Shown here piece after piece: positions 18,716-28,375 of a stretch of DNA of 64,000 nucleotides (its first letter is position 1; each line of letters starts with the position of its first letter). The position numbers and the translations under genes were made by a program. The DNA is from Clostridium saccharobutylicum DSM 13864 (GTDB lineage: Bacteria > Bacillota > Clostridia > Clostridiales > Clostridiaceae), in the NCBI RefSeq assembly GCF_000473995.1, contig NC_022571.1:1390501-1454500 (forward strand). Reading direction: 5' to 3'. The notes below the pieces were generated by a model. It ran no database searches. It saw nothing but the letters and a program-made list of their open reading frames with translations, and was not told where the DNA came from.

Positions 18716-19492
18716 ATGAAGGAAATTAAACAGTATTTAGAATCTAGAATAGGAACATATTCATTATTTTTTGAAGATTTGCAAGGCAATTATAGTTATG
18801 GATATAATGAAAATGTGCAAATGACAGGTGCAGGCTGTATTAAACTTCCAATAGCAGTATCTGTAATAAAATATGTGGAAGATGGGAAAGCTTCATTTTT
18901 AGATAAAATTAAAATTGAAGATAATGATAAAGTTTATGGAACAGGAATACTTCATGAATTTAATAATAGAGAGTATACTTTATTTGAATTATTAGTCGCA
19001 ATGCTTATACAAAGTGATAACACAGCAGCTAATAAGTTTATAAGCATAGTTGGAAAAGATAGAATTAATCAAGATATAGCAGCTCAAGGATTAAAAAATA
19101 CTAAATTAAATAGAAAGACATCTGATGAAAGTGAAGAAGATAATAGAACTGAGAATATAACAACTGCATTGGATTTATCAAAGATATGGAAACATTTATA
19201 TAATGCGAGTTTTTTGAATAGAGAAAATAGTACAATGCTTATTGACATATTACAAAGGCAGCAAATGAAAAATAAATTAGCACTTTATATACCAGATGAT
19301 ATGAAATATGAAATATCGAGTAAAACTGGAGATAAATCTAATGTTGAAAATGATACTGCATTAATTCGTACTAAAAAGGGAGCATATACATTTACTGTTC
19401 TTTCAATGGGTGTTCCCAATAGTGTTTATGGAACAGTAACACTTGCTAAGTGCGGAAAAATGATGTGGGATGATATAATTAATAATTTCTAA
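18716..19492 (+). CDS. Class A beta-lactamase-fold protein lacking the SxxK serine
   Basis: A 258-residue protein of the serine beta-lactamase/transpeptidase-like superfamily. SDN is at residues 100-102 (LIQSDNTAANKF) and KTG at 203-205 (SSKTGDKS), but the SxxK position reads Gly40-Cys41-Ile42-Lys43: the nucleophilic Ser is Gly, with a Cys next to it. No signal peptide is seen, so it appears cytoplasmic. It is probably not a classical lactamase; a degenerate or repurposed hydrolase is likelier. ATG 18716 is chosen because GGTGGGG lies just before it; upstream in-frame GTG codons (18704, 18707) overlap that site. A terminator follows. Confidence 0.8.
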   Translation: MKEIKQYLESRIGTYSLFFEDLQGNYSYGYNENVQMTGAGCIKLPIAVSVIKYVEDGKASFLDKIKIEDNDKVYGTGILHEFNNREYTLFELLVAMLIQSDNTAANKFISIVGKDRINQDIAAQGLKNTKLNRKTSDESEEDNRTENITTALDLSKIWKHLYNASFLNRENSTMLIDILQRQQMKNKLALYIPDDMKYEISSKTGDKSNVENDTALIRTKKGAYTFTVLSMGVPNSVYGTVTLAKCGKMMWDDIINNF

Positions 19493-19562
19493 ATAACTAT
19501 ATGTTAATGATTAGCAAATGAGATCTGTTAGCAAACGTATTTGTTATTTAACATATGTACAT

Positions 19563-19605
19563 AATAAGTAACACATAATGTTTTATGGGTTACTTATTAT
19601 TTTTA
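19563..19605 (+). terminator. Terminator after the beta-lactamase-fold gene
   Basis: AATAAGTAAC (19563-19572) pairs with GTTACTTATT (19589-19598), followed by ATTTTTATT. It ends right before the pyr promoter. Confidence 0.8.
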
Positions 19606-19634
19606 TTGACACAGACTTAATAAAATGTTATCCT
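19606..19634 (+). promoter_or_regulatory. Promoter of the pyr operon
   Basis: A perfect TTGACA at 19606-19611, a 17-base spacer and TATCCT at 19629-19634 with an upstream TGT (extended -10 TGn). It places the transcript start about 20 bases before the PyrR-type leader. Confidence 0.75.
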
Positions 19635-19649
19635 TACAAAAAGAAAAGC

Positions 19650-19742
19650 CTTTAATTTGGTCCAGAGAGATCGATAAGGAAGTTATGTAATAAAACACAT
19701 TTAGGATTATTATGCCTTCCTTTATATAAGGAAGGCTTTTTT
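19650..19742 (+). promoter_or_regulatory. PyrR-type RNA attenuator of the pyr operon
   Basis: The leader contains GGTCCAGAGAGATC (TCCAGAGAGA at 19661-19670), the conserved PyrR-binding loop. It is followed by an intrinsic terminator with arms GCCTTCCTT and AAGGAAGGC (19714-19736) and a T run. In known systems UMP-bound PyrR stabilises the anti-antiterminator hairpin around this loop, so that the terminator forms and transcription stops when pyrimidines are ample. The segment AAGCC (19646-19650 region) and AAGGAAG (19676-19682 region) offer alternative pairing partners. No pyrR gene lies in the window. Confidence 0.85.
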
Positions 19743-19852
19743 ATAAGGTATATTAAAAAAATAACTAATCAATACATTTGATTTAGTTCATATGCCTAAA
19801 ATAATTTTTACCTTTAAATTAACACGGAGAGGTTAAGAAGGAGTGAAGATAA

Positions 19853-20779
19853 ATGTCAAAAAATATTAAACACTTGATAGAACCAATGGATTTCACAGTA
19901 GGAGAATTGGGTGAAATCTTTAAGTTAGCACATCAGATTATTTCATGTCCAAAAGAATTTGCACACATATGTGATGGCAAAATTTTAGCAACTTTATTTT
20001 ACGAACCAAGCACAAGAACTAGATTAAGTTTTGAAGCAGCAATGATGAGACTTGGAGGTAAAATTTTAGGTTTTTCAGAACCAGGATCCAGTTCAGTATC
20101 TAAAGGAGAAACATTGGATGATACTATAAGGATCGTATCTATATATTCAGATATTATAGCTATGAGACATCCAAAAGAAGGAGCCGCCAAAGTAGCAAGT
20201 CTTTATTCAAATGTTCCAATAATCAATGCAGGAGATGGTGGACATCAACATCCAACTCAAACATTAGCGGATTTATTAACAATTGAAAGTTTAAAAAATG
20301 GATTAAGTGGTCACACAATAGGAATATGTGGGGACTTAAAGTTTGGAAGAACTGTACATTCATTAATTAAAGCAATGTCAAGATACAAAGATAATAAATT
20401 TGTACTAATTTCACCTAAAGAATTATCAATTCCTCAATACATAAGAGAAGAAGTTTTAGAAAAAAATAATATTGAATATGTAGAAGTAGAAAGATTAGAT
20501 GATGTAATTGGAAATCTTGATATATTATATATGACGAGAATTCAAAAAGAAAGATTCTTTAATGAAGAAGAATATCTAAGACTTAGAGATAGTTACATAC
20601 TAGATAATCAAAAAATGAAGATGGCTAAAGAAGATATGATAGTAATGCATCCATTACCAAGGATAAATGAAATTGCTAAAGAAGTAGATGGTGATTTGAG
20701 AGCTGCATATTTCAAGCAGGCTGAATATGGCATGTACGTAAGAATGGCATTAATTATTAAACTATTGGGGGTAATGTAG
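19853..20779 (+). CDS. pyrB: Aspartate carbamoyltransferase, catalytic subunit
   Basis: Condenses carbamoyl phosphate and aspartate to N-carbamoyl-aspartate, the second step of UMP synthesis. The 308 residues match the catalytic chain length. The carbamoyl-phosphate site [16 protein letters not shown] is near residues 46-61, [10 protein letters not shown] near 134-143 and the aspartate-site MHPLPR near residues 265-270. AAGGAGTGAAGATAA precedes ATG. It is first in the operon behind the PyrR attenuator, and its TAG is immediately followed by the ATG of pyrI, consistent with an E. coli-type holoenzyme of catalytic and regulatory chains. Confidence 0.97.
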   Translation: MSKNIKHLIEPMDFTVGELGEIFKLAHQIISCPKEFAHICDGKILATLFYEPSTRTRLSFEAAMMRLGGKILGFSEPGSSSVSKGETLDDTIRIVSIYSDIIAMRHPKEGAAKVASLYSNVPIINAGDGGHQHPTQTLADLLTIESLKNGLSGHTIGICGDLKFGRTVHSLIKAMSRYKDNKFVLISPKELSIPQYIREEVLEKNNIEYVEVERLDDVIGNLDILYMTRIQKERFFNEEEYLRLRDSYILDNQKMKMAKEDMIVMHPLPRINEIAKEVDGDLRAAYFKQAEYGMYVRMALIIKLLGVM

Positions 20780-21202
20780 ATGTTAGAGATAACAAGTATT
20801 AAAAATGGGATAGTAATTGATCATATTGAAGCCGGAAAAGGAATTAAAATATTTAATTATTTGAAATTAGATAAGCAAGGTTATAGTGTGGCATTAATAA
20901 TAAATGCGGATAGTAAGAAGCTTGGAAAGAAAGATATAATTAAAATAGAAAATTGCGGAGATATAGATTACACAGTACTAGGATTACTTTCTCCTACAAT
21001 AACTATAGACGAAGTGAAGGATGAGAATATAGTTAAAAAGGTTAGTCCTACATTACCATCTAGAGTACAAAACATTATAAAGTGTAAGAATCCAAGATGC
21101 ATAACAAGTGTAGAGACTTATGTGCCACATTCATTTGTTTTAGTAGATAAAGAAACTGGAAGGTATAGATGTGAATATTGCGACGAAATAACAAAACTTT
21201 AA
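20780..21202 (+). CDS. pyrI: Aspartate carbamoyltransferase, regulatory subunit
   Basis: A nucleotide-binding allosteric chain of 140 residues (about 150 in E. coli). The C-terminal zinc site is intact, with Cys pairs in CKNPRC and CEYC. These four cysteines hold the zinc that bridges the regulatory chain to PyrB. The N-terminal allosteric domain has [18 protein letters not shown]. It starts directly after the pyrB stop with GGGGGTA inside the end of pyrB as ribosome binding site. Its presence implies CTP/ATP feedback control of the enzyme in addition to transcript control. Confidence 0.96.
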   Translation: MLEITSIKNGIVIDHIEAGKGIKIFNYLKLDKQGYSVALIINADSKKLGKKDIIKIENCGDIDYTVLGLLSPTITIDEVKDENIVKKVSPTLPSRVQNIIKCKNPRCITSVETYVPHSFVLVDKETGRYRCEYCDEITKL

Positions 21203-21241
21203 ACATATTCAAAATGAGTATTAAAGCAAGGAGTGTTAAAA

Positions 21242-22438
21242 ATGGATCTTTTGATTAAAAATGCAAGGATTATAGATGCAACTCAAGATTTTACTGGATA
21301 TATATATATTAAAAAAGGTTTGATAGAAGAAATATCCAAGGAAATTAAGAAAGATAATGTCGAGGTCTTAGATTGTAAAGGAAAAACTTTAATGCCTGCA
21401 TTTATTGATACTCATGCACATTTTAGAGATCCAGGTCTTACATGGAAAGAGGATATAGAAAGTGGTTCTAAGGCTGCATTAAGAGGCGGATATACTGGGG
21501 TCTGCTTAATGGCAAATACTAAACCTATATGCTCTTCTAAAGAGACATTAGATTATGTAAGAAATAGATCAAAAGAACTTAATTTGATAGATATACATCA
21601 ATGTTTATCAGTTACAAAGAATTTTGATGGAGTTACTTTAAGTCATTTACAAGAATTACAGAATGATAAAGAAATAAAAGCTATTTCGGATGATGGTGTT
21701 GGAGTTTCTAATTCTAATATAATGCTTGAAGCTATGAAAATTGCAAAGGAAAATAATTGGGTAATAATGTCTCATGCTGAAAGTCCAGAGTTTTCAAAGG
21801 TAGATATGAGAATAGCTGAGAATATGATGACTTTGAGAGATGTTGAGTTAGCTAAACTGAGTGGCGCTAGACTTCATATGTGCCATGTAAGTACTAAAGA
21901 AAGTATTAAGCATATTATTGATGGAAAAATGAGCGGAGCAAATGTAACTTTAGAAGTTACACCGCATCATATTGCGCTTACAAGAGATATAAATGATTAT
22001 AGAGTTAATCCACCAATTAGAGAAAAAGAAGATGTTGAATCTATTATAGAAGCTATAAAATTAGGAATGGTTGATACTATAGGAACAGATCATGCGCCTC
22101 ATACTGAAGAAGAAAAGAAAAAGGGTTCTCCAGGAATGGTCGGATTAGAAACAGCATTTCCAATTTGTTATACAAAATTAGTTAAAGAAAATAATATCTC
22201 ATTAAATAAACTAAGTGAATTAATGTCTTATAATCCAGCTCAACTTTTAGGAATGAATAAAGGAAAAGTTAGCATTGGTGTAGATGGAGATTTAGTTATA
22301 GTAGATTTAGATAAAAAAATAAAAATAAATAAAGAAGAATTCGCGTCAAAGGGCAAAAATACACCTTTTGAAGGAATGGAATTCTTTGGTGAGGTAGTAG
22401 CTACAATAAAAGGTGGTTCAATCAAATATAAAAAATAA
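21242..22438 (+). CDS. pyrC: Dihydroorotase
   Basis: Zinc amidohydrolase that cyclises N-carbamoyl-aspartate to dihydroorotate. It has 398 residues, type I (PyrC of Gram-positives). The HxH metal motif is in [10 protein letters not shown] (near residues 57-66); a metal-ligand His occurs in MSHAES and again in CHVSTKES, and the catalytic Asp in [13 protein letters not shown] (near 281-293). I chose ATG 21242 because AAGGAG (21228-21233) is eight bases before it; an in-frame GTG at 21233 overlaps that site. It is the third gene of the pyr operon, 39 bases after pyrI. Confidence 0.96.
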   Translation: MDLLIKNARIIDATQDFTGYIYIKKGLIEEISKEIKKDNVEVLDCKGKTLMPAFIDTHAHFRDPGLTWKEDIESGSKAALRGGYTGVCLMANTKPICSSKETLDYVRNRSKELNLIDIHQCLSVTKNFDGVTLSHLQELQNDKEIKAISDDGVGVSNSNIMLEAMKIAKENNWVIMSHAESPEFSKVDMRIAENMMTLRDVELAKLSGARLHMCHVSTKESIKHIIDGKMSGANVTLEVTPHHIALTRDINDYRVNPPIREKEDVESIIEAIKLGMVDTIGTDHAPHTEEEKKKGSPGMVGLETAFPICYTKLVKENNISLNKLSELMSYNPAQLLGMNKGKVSIGVDGDLVIVDLDKKIKINKEEFASKGKNTPFEGMEFFGEVVATIKGGSIKYKK

Positions 22439-22500
22439 TATAAGTGTAAAAATATAAACTTTTATACAAATAGATTTGAAAAAATTAGGAGGACTTTAAA

Positions 22501-23373
22501 ATGACAAGTTACATAATTGATAAATTATATGATAGAGTTGAAAAAAGAGGTGTTGTTTGTGTAGGACTAGATACCGCCTTAGATTATGTGCCAGAGCACA
22601 TTAAAAACGGCAGAACACCAGGTGAAGCGATATTTGAATTTAACAAACAAATTATAGATTCAACTTATGATGTAGCAGCATGTTTTAAAGTTCAAATTGC
22701 ATATTATGAAGCGTTAGGAATTGAAGGGTTAGTTGCATATAAAAATACACTAGACTACTTAAGAGAAAAGGATGAAATAATAATAGCAGATATCAAAAGA
22801 GGAGATATAGCGGCTACTGCAAAGATGTATGCAAAAGCTCATTTTGAGGGAGATTTTGAAGCGGATTTTATAACATTAAGCCCATACATGGGAATGGATA
22901 GTATAGAGCCTTACTTACCTTATTTGGAAAAAGGAAATAAAGGTGTTTTCAGCTTAGTAAGAACATCTAATCCTGGAGCAGAGGATATTGAATATTTAGA
23001 TACAACTGAAAATAAAAAAGTTTTTGAAATAGTAGCAGATAAAATAACAGAAATGGCTAAAAATTGCGTAGGAGAATGTGGGTATACTGCAATAGGTGGA
23101 GTTATTGGATGTACTCATGTTGAAGAAGGTAAAAAAATAAGAGCAAACTACAATAATATGTTCTTTCTAATTCCAGGCTATGGTGCACAGGGTGGAACTG
23201 CAGAGGATGTAGCATTGTATTTAAATAATGGAAATGGTGGAGTTGTTAATTCTTCAAGAGGGATATTACTTGCATATAAAAAAGCTAATAAGCCTGAAGA
23301 ATTTGCATTATGTGCTAGAGAAGAAGCTATAAAGATGAGAGATGCTATAAGAAAAGCCGTAAAGGAAGCATAA
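22501..23373 (+). CDS. pyrF: Orotidine 5'-phosphate decarboxylase (long, type 2)
   Basis: Final step of UMP synthesis: decarboxylates OMP to UMP. With 290 residues it belongs to the longer subfamily 2 (about 270-310) rather than the 230-residue form. The active-site lysine-aspartate array is in [18 protein letters not shown] (near residues 94-111). [11 protein letters not shown] and [12 protein letters not shown] form the phosphate-binding end of the barrel. AGGAGGACTTTAAA precedes ATG. It is inside the operon, 62 bases after pyrC. Confidence 0.96.
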   Translation: MTSYIIDKLYDRVEKRGVVCVGLDTALDYVPEHIKNGRTPGEAIFEFNKQIIDSTYDVAACFKVQIAYYEALGIEGLVAYKNTLDYLREKDEIIIADIKRGDIAATAKMYAKAHFEGDFEADFITLSPYMGMDSIEPYLPYLEKGNKGVFSLVRTSNPGAEDIEYLDTTENKKVFEIVADKITEMAKNCVGECGYTAIGGVIGCTHVEEGKKIRANYNNMFFLIPGYGAQGGTAEDVALYLNNGNGGVVNSSRGILLAYKKANKPEEFALCAREEAIKMRDAIRKAVKEA

Positions 23374-23472
23374 TTTTATAGTAGTTAAAGAAAAATTTTA
23401 ATACAATTTAGAGTTTGTATAAATTAAAATGCGCGATTTAATTTTAGAGTATACAATAATAGGAGGTAAAGT

Positions 23473-24216
23473 ATGGCTATAACTTATAGAAATGCGAAGG
23501 TAATATCAAATGATGAAATTTGTAAGGATATATATAAATTAATTGTGGAAGATGAGAGCAAAATAAAAGCAGGACAATTTTATATGTTAAAACTTAATGG
23601 AGCAACATTTCTTCCAAGACCAATAAGTATATGTGATAAGACAGAAAATAAGTTAACATTTCTATATGCGGTTGTTGGTGAAGGAACTAAAGAATTTGCA
23701 AAGCTTAGAGAGCATGATGAAATAAGTCTTACAGGACCTCTTGGGAATGGGTTTGATTTAGAAAAAGATTATGGACGTGTTGCATTGGTATGCGGAGGGA
23801 TAGGAACTGCACCTATGCTTGAACTTTCAAAAAGATTAAGAAATAAGAATGAAGAACAAAAAATTGATTTATATGCAGGGTTTAGAGATGATGTATATTT
23901 GATTGATGAACTTAAGGAATATGTGAATGAAGCCAAGGTTTCTACTAACACAGGTAAACATGGACATAAAGGTTTTGTTACGGATATTTTAAATGTGGAA
24001 GAATATGATACTATTTTATGTTGTGGTCCAGAAATCATGATGAAAAAAGTAGTAGAGATGTGTAAAGAAAAAAATGTTAGTGTATATGTATCTATGGAAA
24101 AACATATGGCCTGTGGAGTAGGAGCTTGCTTAGTGTGTACGTGTAAGACAAAAGATGGGCATAAGAGAACTTGTAAAGATGGTCCTGTTTTTGATGGATA
24201 TTATGTAGAATTATAA
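23473..24216 (+). CDS. pyrK: Dihydroorotate dehydrogenase B electron-transfer subunit
   Basis: Iron-sulfur flavoprotein that lets PyrD use NAD+ as acceptor. The 247 residues contain an FAD-binding region with [10 protein letters not shown] (near residues 49-58), an NAD-binding region with [10 protein letters not shown] (near 110-119) and a C-terminal [2Fe-2S] site with cysteines in [13 protein letters not shown] and RTCKDGP. The cysteine spacing CX4CX2C...C is typical of PyrK. AGGAGGTAAAGT precedes ATG. It lies directly ahead of pyrD, its partner in the D2K2 complex. Confidence 0.96.
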   Translation: MAITYRNAKVISNDEICKDIYKLIVEDESKIKAGQFYMLKLNGATFLPRPISICDKTENKLTFLYAVVGEGTKEFAKLREHDEISLTGPLGNGFDLEKDYGRVALVCGGIGTAPMLELSKRLRNKNEEQKIDLYAGFRDDVYLIDELKEYVNEAKVSTNTGKHGHKGFVTDILNVEEYDTILCCGPEIMMKKVVEMCKEKNVSVYVSMEKHMACGVGACLVCTCKTKDGHKRTCKDGPVFDGYYVEL

Positions 24217-24235
24217 AACCAAAGGAGGAATTGAA

Positions 24236-25132
24236 ATGTTAAAAGTAAATATTAATGGAGTTGAGTTTAAAAATCCTGTAATAGCTGCATCAGGGACCTT
24301 TGGTTTTGGTGAAGAATTTAATAATTTTTATGATGTAGGGATTCTTGGAGGCATATCTTCAAAGGGACTTACAATAAATCCAAAAGAAGGCAATGAAGGA
24401 ATAAGAGTAGTTGAAACTGCTTCTGGAATGATGAATTCAGTAGGCTTACAAAATCCAGGAATAGATTCGTTTATAAAAAATGAACTTCCACATATGAGAA
24501 AGTTAGGCACTAATGTTATAGCTAATATTGGTGGAGGATGTTTAGAAGATTATGAGGAAGCTGTAAGTAAGATTAATGATACAGATGTAGATATGATTGA
24601 ACTTAACATATCTTGTCCTAATGTAAAACATGGTGGTATGGCGTTTGGAATAAAATCAGATGTAGCATATGATGTTGTAAAGAAAATTAAAGGTATAGCT
24701 AAGAAACCACTAATGGTTAAGTTATCACCCAATGCAGAAGATATAGTAGATATGGCTGTGAAGTGCGAAAAAGCAGGAGCAGATTCGATTTCACTTATAA
24801 ATACACTAAAAGGTATGGCCATAGATGTATATAAAAGAAAGCCAGTGTTTAATAATGTTACAGCAGGTCTCTCAGGTCCAGCAGTAAAACCAATTGCACT
24901 TAGAATGGTTTATGAAGTAGCACAAGCAGTTGAAATACCAGTAATAGGACTAGGTGGAATATCTAGCGGTAAAGATGCTATTGAGTTTATGATGGCAGGG
25001 GCTAGTGCAATACAAATAGGAACTATAAACTTTGTAAATCCGATGGCAGGGAAAGATATAATTGAAGAAATGGAACAATTCCTTAAGGAACAAGGAATTA
25101 AAGACATAAATGAAATTGTAGGAATAATATAA
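24236..25132 (+). CDS. pyrD: Dihydroorotate dehydrogenase B catalytic subunit
   Basis: FMN enzyme oxidising dihydroorotate to orotate, class 1B, 298 residues. The catalytic Cys of class 1 enzymes is in [15 protein letters not shown] (near residues 120-134). The FMN phosphate site is near the C-terminus ([19 protein letters not shown]). Class 1B needs PyrK, encoded 20 bases upstream. AAAGGAGGAATTGAA precedes ATG. The enzyme should be cytosolic and NAD-linked, which suits an anaerobe lacking a respiratory quinone-linked PyrD. Confidence 0.97.
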   Translation: MLKVNINGVEFKNPVIAASGTFGFGEEFNNFYDVGILGGISSKGLTINPKEGNEGIRVVETASGMMNSVGLQNPGIDSFIKNELPHMRKLGTNVIANIGGGCLEDYEEAVSKINDTDVDMIELNISCPNVKHGGMAFGIKSDVAYDVVKKIKGIAKKPLMVKLSPNAEDIVDMAVKCEKAGADSISLINTLKGMAIDVYKRKPVFNNVTAGLSGPAVKPIALRMVYEVAQAVEIPVIGLGGISSGKDAIEFMMAGASAIQIGTINFVNPMAGKDIIEEMEQFLKEQGIKDINEIVGII

Positions 25133-25197
25133 GGCATATCTAATATTTTATGTGTGTAGAAGAAAATACATATTTAAACGTAACGGAGGAGTTAAAG

Positions 25198-25872
25198 ATG
25201 AAAGCTTATAAAAAAGAATTTATTGATTTTATGATAGAGTGTGGAGTATTAACATTTGGTGATTTTGTAACTAAGAGTGGAAGAAAGACACCTTTCTTTG
25301 TAAATACAGGAAATTATCAAACAGGAAGTCAACTAAGCAGACTTGGAAAATTCTATGCAGAAGCTATCAAAGAGCATTTTGGAGATGACTATGATGTATT
25401 ATTTGGACCTGCATATAAAGGAATTCCATTAGGAGTTACAACTGCAATAGCTCTTTCAAGTGAATTTGATATTGATGTTAAATACTGCTCAAATAGAAAA
25501 GAAGTAAAAGACCACGGAGATAAAGGAATACTTTTAGGAAGCAAGTTAAAAGATGGAGATAAAGTATTAATTGTAGAAGATGTTACAACAGCAGGAACTT
25601 CAATCTATGAAACAATGCCAATATTAAAGAGCCAAGGAAATGTTGATGTTAAGGGTCTTATAATATCAGTTGATAGAATGGAAAGAGGACAAGGAGAACA
25701 ATCAGCATTAGTTGAAATAAGAGAAAAATTTGGATTCAAGACTTGTGCTATAGTAACTATGGCTGAAGTTATAGAGTACTTATATAATAAAGAAATTAAC
25801 GGAACTGTACTTATTAACGATGAAATAAAAAGCAGAATTGATGATTACTATAAACAATATGGAGCTAAATAA
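25198..25872 (+). CDS. pyrE: Orotate phosphoribosyltransferase
   Basis: Couples orotate to PRPP giving OMP. The protein has 224 residues. The PRPP-binding motif is LIVEDVTTAGTSIYET (near residues 120-135). GPAYKGIPLGV binds pyrophosphate and KYCSNRKEVKDHGDKG forms the flexible catalytic loop. ATG 25198 is selected because GGAGGAG at 25185-25191 lies directly before it; an upstream ATG at 25150 has no site. It is the last gene of the pyr operon. No standard terminator follows; instead a 230-nt structured element starts 21 bases after the stop. Confidence 0.96.
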   Translation: MKAYKKEFIDFMIECGVLTFGDFVTKSGRKTPFFVNTGNYQTGSQLSRLGKFYAEAIKEHFGDDYDVLFGPAYKGIPLGVTTAIALSSEFDIDVKYCSNRKEVKDHGDKGILLGSKLKDGDKVLIVEDVTTAGTSIYETMPILKSQGNVDVKGLIISVDRMERGQGEQSALVEIREKFGFKTCAIVTMAEVIEYLYNKEINGTVLINDEIKSRIDDYYKQYGAK

Positions 25873-25893
25873 TTAAAAGTGTCACAAATTACA

Positions 25894-26123
25894 GGTATTG
25901 CGAAATAGTAAAGTTTCGTGATACCAACCGAAATGTTACACATATATGTTTCGCAGGACTAGGAAAATTTCATTGGGAGTTACTAAATGAGAGGTTGCAT
26001 CACTTACAGATTGCTCCAAAGGCAAGCTTTAGACAATCAATAAGTGAACAACCTCTCATTTAGTAACTCCAACAATTCATTTTCCAATGCCTGCGAAACA
26101 TATATGTGTAACATTTCTTTGTT
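25894..26123 (+). ncRNA. Candidate structured RNA/hairpin element 1, downstream of pyrE
   Basis: A 230-base element of unrecognised family. Order: hairpin 25894-25925 (arms GGTATTGCGAAA and TTTCGTGATACC); a perfect 27-bp outer stem (25930-25956 with 26091-26117); an internal loop with GACTAGGAAAATTTC on the left; a perfect 22-bp inner stem (25976-25997 with 26049-26070); an apical hairpin (26000-26006 with 26041-26047, 26009-26013 with 26034-26038) containing TGCTCCAAA; and a tail ATTTCTTTGTT. A second copy lies at 26464-26693 on the other strand. Unpaired blocks are conserved between the two while stems differ by paired changes, which favours a folded RNA. Strand is inferred from position after pyrE. 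Confidence 0.65.
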
Positions 26124-26463
26124 CTGAATGTGCCTAATCTCTAGTTATACAAACAAAATGCAGAGGCTTCATTTTGGCTTATATATATTTAATACATGAT
26201 ATAAATTTATATTTGATATCTATATACGAAATACTTAAAGTTATTGCAATGAAAAGAAATATAATAGACATATAGATAAGTAAATTACTAATTAGATTTA
26301 TACTTTGAAATATACTTAATACCATTTCTTTCGGTGGTTACCACATAGGTCTAATTTATTATAATAAAATAACAATCTACTTTGATTAATGAATTGGGTT
26401 ATAAGCTTTCAATATATTAAGAATTAATTATTAATACTATGAATTTTTATGGATGAATATACA

Positions 26464-26693
26464 AACAAAGAAATTAGCCACATGTTTGTGAAATAGGCAT
26501 TGAAAATAAGCTGTTGGAATATCTTAATGTTAGGTTGTCACACTTTAATTTGTCCAAATTTTATATTTGGAGCAAATTGAAGTGGGTACAATCTAACATT
26601 TAGATATTCCCAGCGAAATTTTCTTAGTCCTATGGAACAAATATGTGGCTAATTTCGGTAAGATATCGCTAAACTTTAATGTTTAGCAATACC
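26464..26693 (-). ncRNA. Candidate structured RNA/hairpin element 2, inverted copy
   Basis: Read on the minus strand, this has the same 230-base length and order as element 1: 5' hairpin (26693-26662, arms GGTATTGCTAAA and TTTAGCGATATC), outer stem (26656-26643 with 26483-26470, perfect over 14 bp, then interrupted), GACTAAGAAAATTTC, inner stem (26610-26589 with 26537-26516), TTGCTCCAAA apical block, and ATTTCTTTGTT tail. In the inner stem five base pairs are changed on both sides compared with element 1. It begins 21 bases after the stop of the minus-strand deacetylase-like gene, the same gap as element 1 has from pyrE. Confidence 0.65.
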
Positions 26694-26714
26694 TATGATT
26701 GAAGGAATAGTACT

Positions 26715-28091
26715 TTATTTTTTTATAAGTTCATCAATATGAACTGTAGTATATCCATTATCTTTAATAGCTTTAACCATTTTTTGTAATGGAGAATTTT
26801 CATCATATTGAACATTTAAAGTGTTGTTGTCTGTATTGAAGTTTATGAAACTAACTTCAATAGATGGATGATAGAAAAAGCTATGCAATACGTCAGGATT
26901 ATTTGTATTAAGGCCATCAACTATACAGTTATCATTAGGATCTTGTATGAAGCCTAATGGTGTTGGTACAAATAAATTATTAGTCTTTGTTTTATAAATA
27001 TTTCTTTTATTATTATCAAATGGTTCGAAAACAAATTGGAAATATTGACTTATTATAGTTTTCTGAAGTTCAGTATCTCTGTAGTGTGGACTTTCGTAGA
27101 ATGTTATAGGAATATTTAAAGCACTTGCAGTGTCGATACCATTTTCAATTACAGATCTAGTTTCTTCTTCTGTATTATTAACATCTTTAGATAGTTCTTC
27201 ACCTACGGCACTTCTATCATTACCAGATTGATGAGTATAGCCATGAAGTCCTATTTCACCACCTTTATTTACCATATAATCTAACAAGTCTATAAAGGCA
27301 ACATTTGTTATGTTATCATTTGATAACATGTCATTATCAATATTATCTGTAGGAGCTTTAAATCTAGGAATCCAAGCTACATGGAATTTTATGCCTTGCG
27401 AATAAAGTAAATTAACCATGCACTTTACTCTTGTTTGATTCTTGTCCACAAAATTAGAGTCTCCACAGGTGAAGTCTTCAAATCTAATCATAGCTATTTT
27501 TTGTGTATATGCAACAGATGATTCTTCAGGTGTTTGTATGTTATTAGGTAGTAAACTTATAGTTTTATTATCAAAATCAAAAACGGCAATAAGATCGAAA
27601 AGTTGCTCTATATCAGAAATTGATATAAAGTATTCATTATCTTTCTTTAATAAATTACCACGTAAAGAATTAGTATTATCATCTTTAGTATATGAAGTCT
27701 CAGTTAGAGAAATTTCATGTTCTGTATTTTTTAAAATTATAGAATCATCAGAGTTTTGCACTTGATAATTAAGTTTATTACATATAAAGCTAACTGGGAT
27801 ATAATATCTTTGAGCTTTGAGCAACATAGGTACATTTTTTATATTTTTTTTATCTAAAATATTTAAAGTTATGTCATTAACGTTTGTTACAGGCATATCA
27901 TTAAAATTAATTTTGGATGTATATGTACTCTTGAAAGTGTTTGTAGGTAACGATCTAGAATAAATTTTATCGTTAATAATAGTTAGGTTGTTTTGGAAGA
28001 AATTATAATGAGAAAGCACACTATATATTATAAATAAAACTAATAGTAATGCTAAAAAAGAAAATATAAATTTTTTAGATTTTTTGTTCAT
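26715..28091 (-). CDS. DUF2334/polysaccharide-deacetylase-like surface protein
   Basis: A 458-residue protein anchored by one N-terminal helix (KFIFSFLALLLVLFIIYSVL). Residues about 80-195 resemble the copper-amine-oxidase-N-like stalk domain (MLLKAQRYYIPVSFIC, then DNKTISLLP). The C-terminal half is a NodB-like barrel of the DUF2334 group: MIRFEDFTCGD, FHVAWIPRFKAP, GGEIGLHGYTHQSG with the His motif, and YESPHYRD. Such proteins are thought to modify cell-wall or exopolysaccharide sugars outside the membrane; the substrate is unknown. GGAGAACTAAA precedes ATG. Its stop is followed by structured element 2. Confidence 0.82.
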   Translation of the reverse strand: MNKKSKKFIFSFLALLLVLFIIYSVLSHYNFFQNNLTIINDKIYSRSLPTNTFKSTYTSKINFNDMPVTNVNDITLNILDKKNIKNVPMLLKAQRYYIPVSFICNKLNYQVQNSDDSIILKNTEHEISLTETSYTKDDNTNSLRGNLLKKDNEYFISISDIEQLFDLIAVFDFDNKTISLLPNNIQTPEESSVAYTQKIAMIRFEDFTCGDSNFVDKNQTRVKCMVNLLYSQGIKFHVAWIPRFKAPTDNIDNDMLSNDNITNVAFIDLLDYMVNKGGEIGLHGYTHQSGNDRSAVGEELSKDVNNTEEETRSVIENGIDTASALNIPITFYESPHYRDTELQKTIISQYFQFVFEPFDNNKRNIYKTKTNNLFVPTPLGFIQDPNDNCIVDGLNTNNPDVLHSFFYHPSIEVSFINFNTDNNTLNVQYDENSPLQKMVKAIKDNGYTTVHIDELIKK

Positions 28092-28336
28092 TTTAGTTCT
28101 CCTTTGGATGTGTAGTAAAATATTTTAGGTAATTATACCATTAATTTATGTCAATTTTGTGTTAGTTAGATAAAAAAGTAAACAAAGTCAATAATAAAAT
28201 AAAAATTATAAGATTAATATCAATATTATATACCAAAGTTTTAGTTAATATAAATATAATCCGAAATTTATCATATATAATAGAAAGTTATATTTAAGAA
28301 AATTAAAATTTGTATATTTGTTATAATATTATTTTA

Positions 28337-28369
28337 TTGACAAGTTAATTGTTTTGGTATTATTATAAT
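28337..28369 (+). promoter_or_regulatory. Likely promoter of the riboswitch-pfl transcript
   Basis: A perfect TTGACA at 28337-28342 and overlapping -10 candidates TATTAT/TATAAT between 28358 and 28369. The exact -10 hexamer is uncertain because of the AT-rich context. The riboswitch begins immediately after. Confidence 0.6.
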
Positions 28370-28375
28370 TATAAG

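Noticed and set aside
25873..26714. CRISPR array or insertion sequence in the pyrE downstream gap
   Set aside because: No regularly spaced direct repeats and no transposase frame; the repeats are two inverted structured units.
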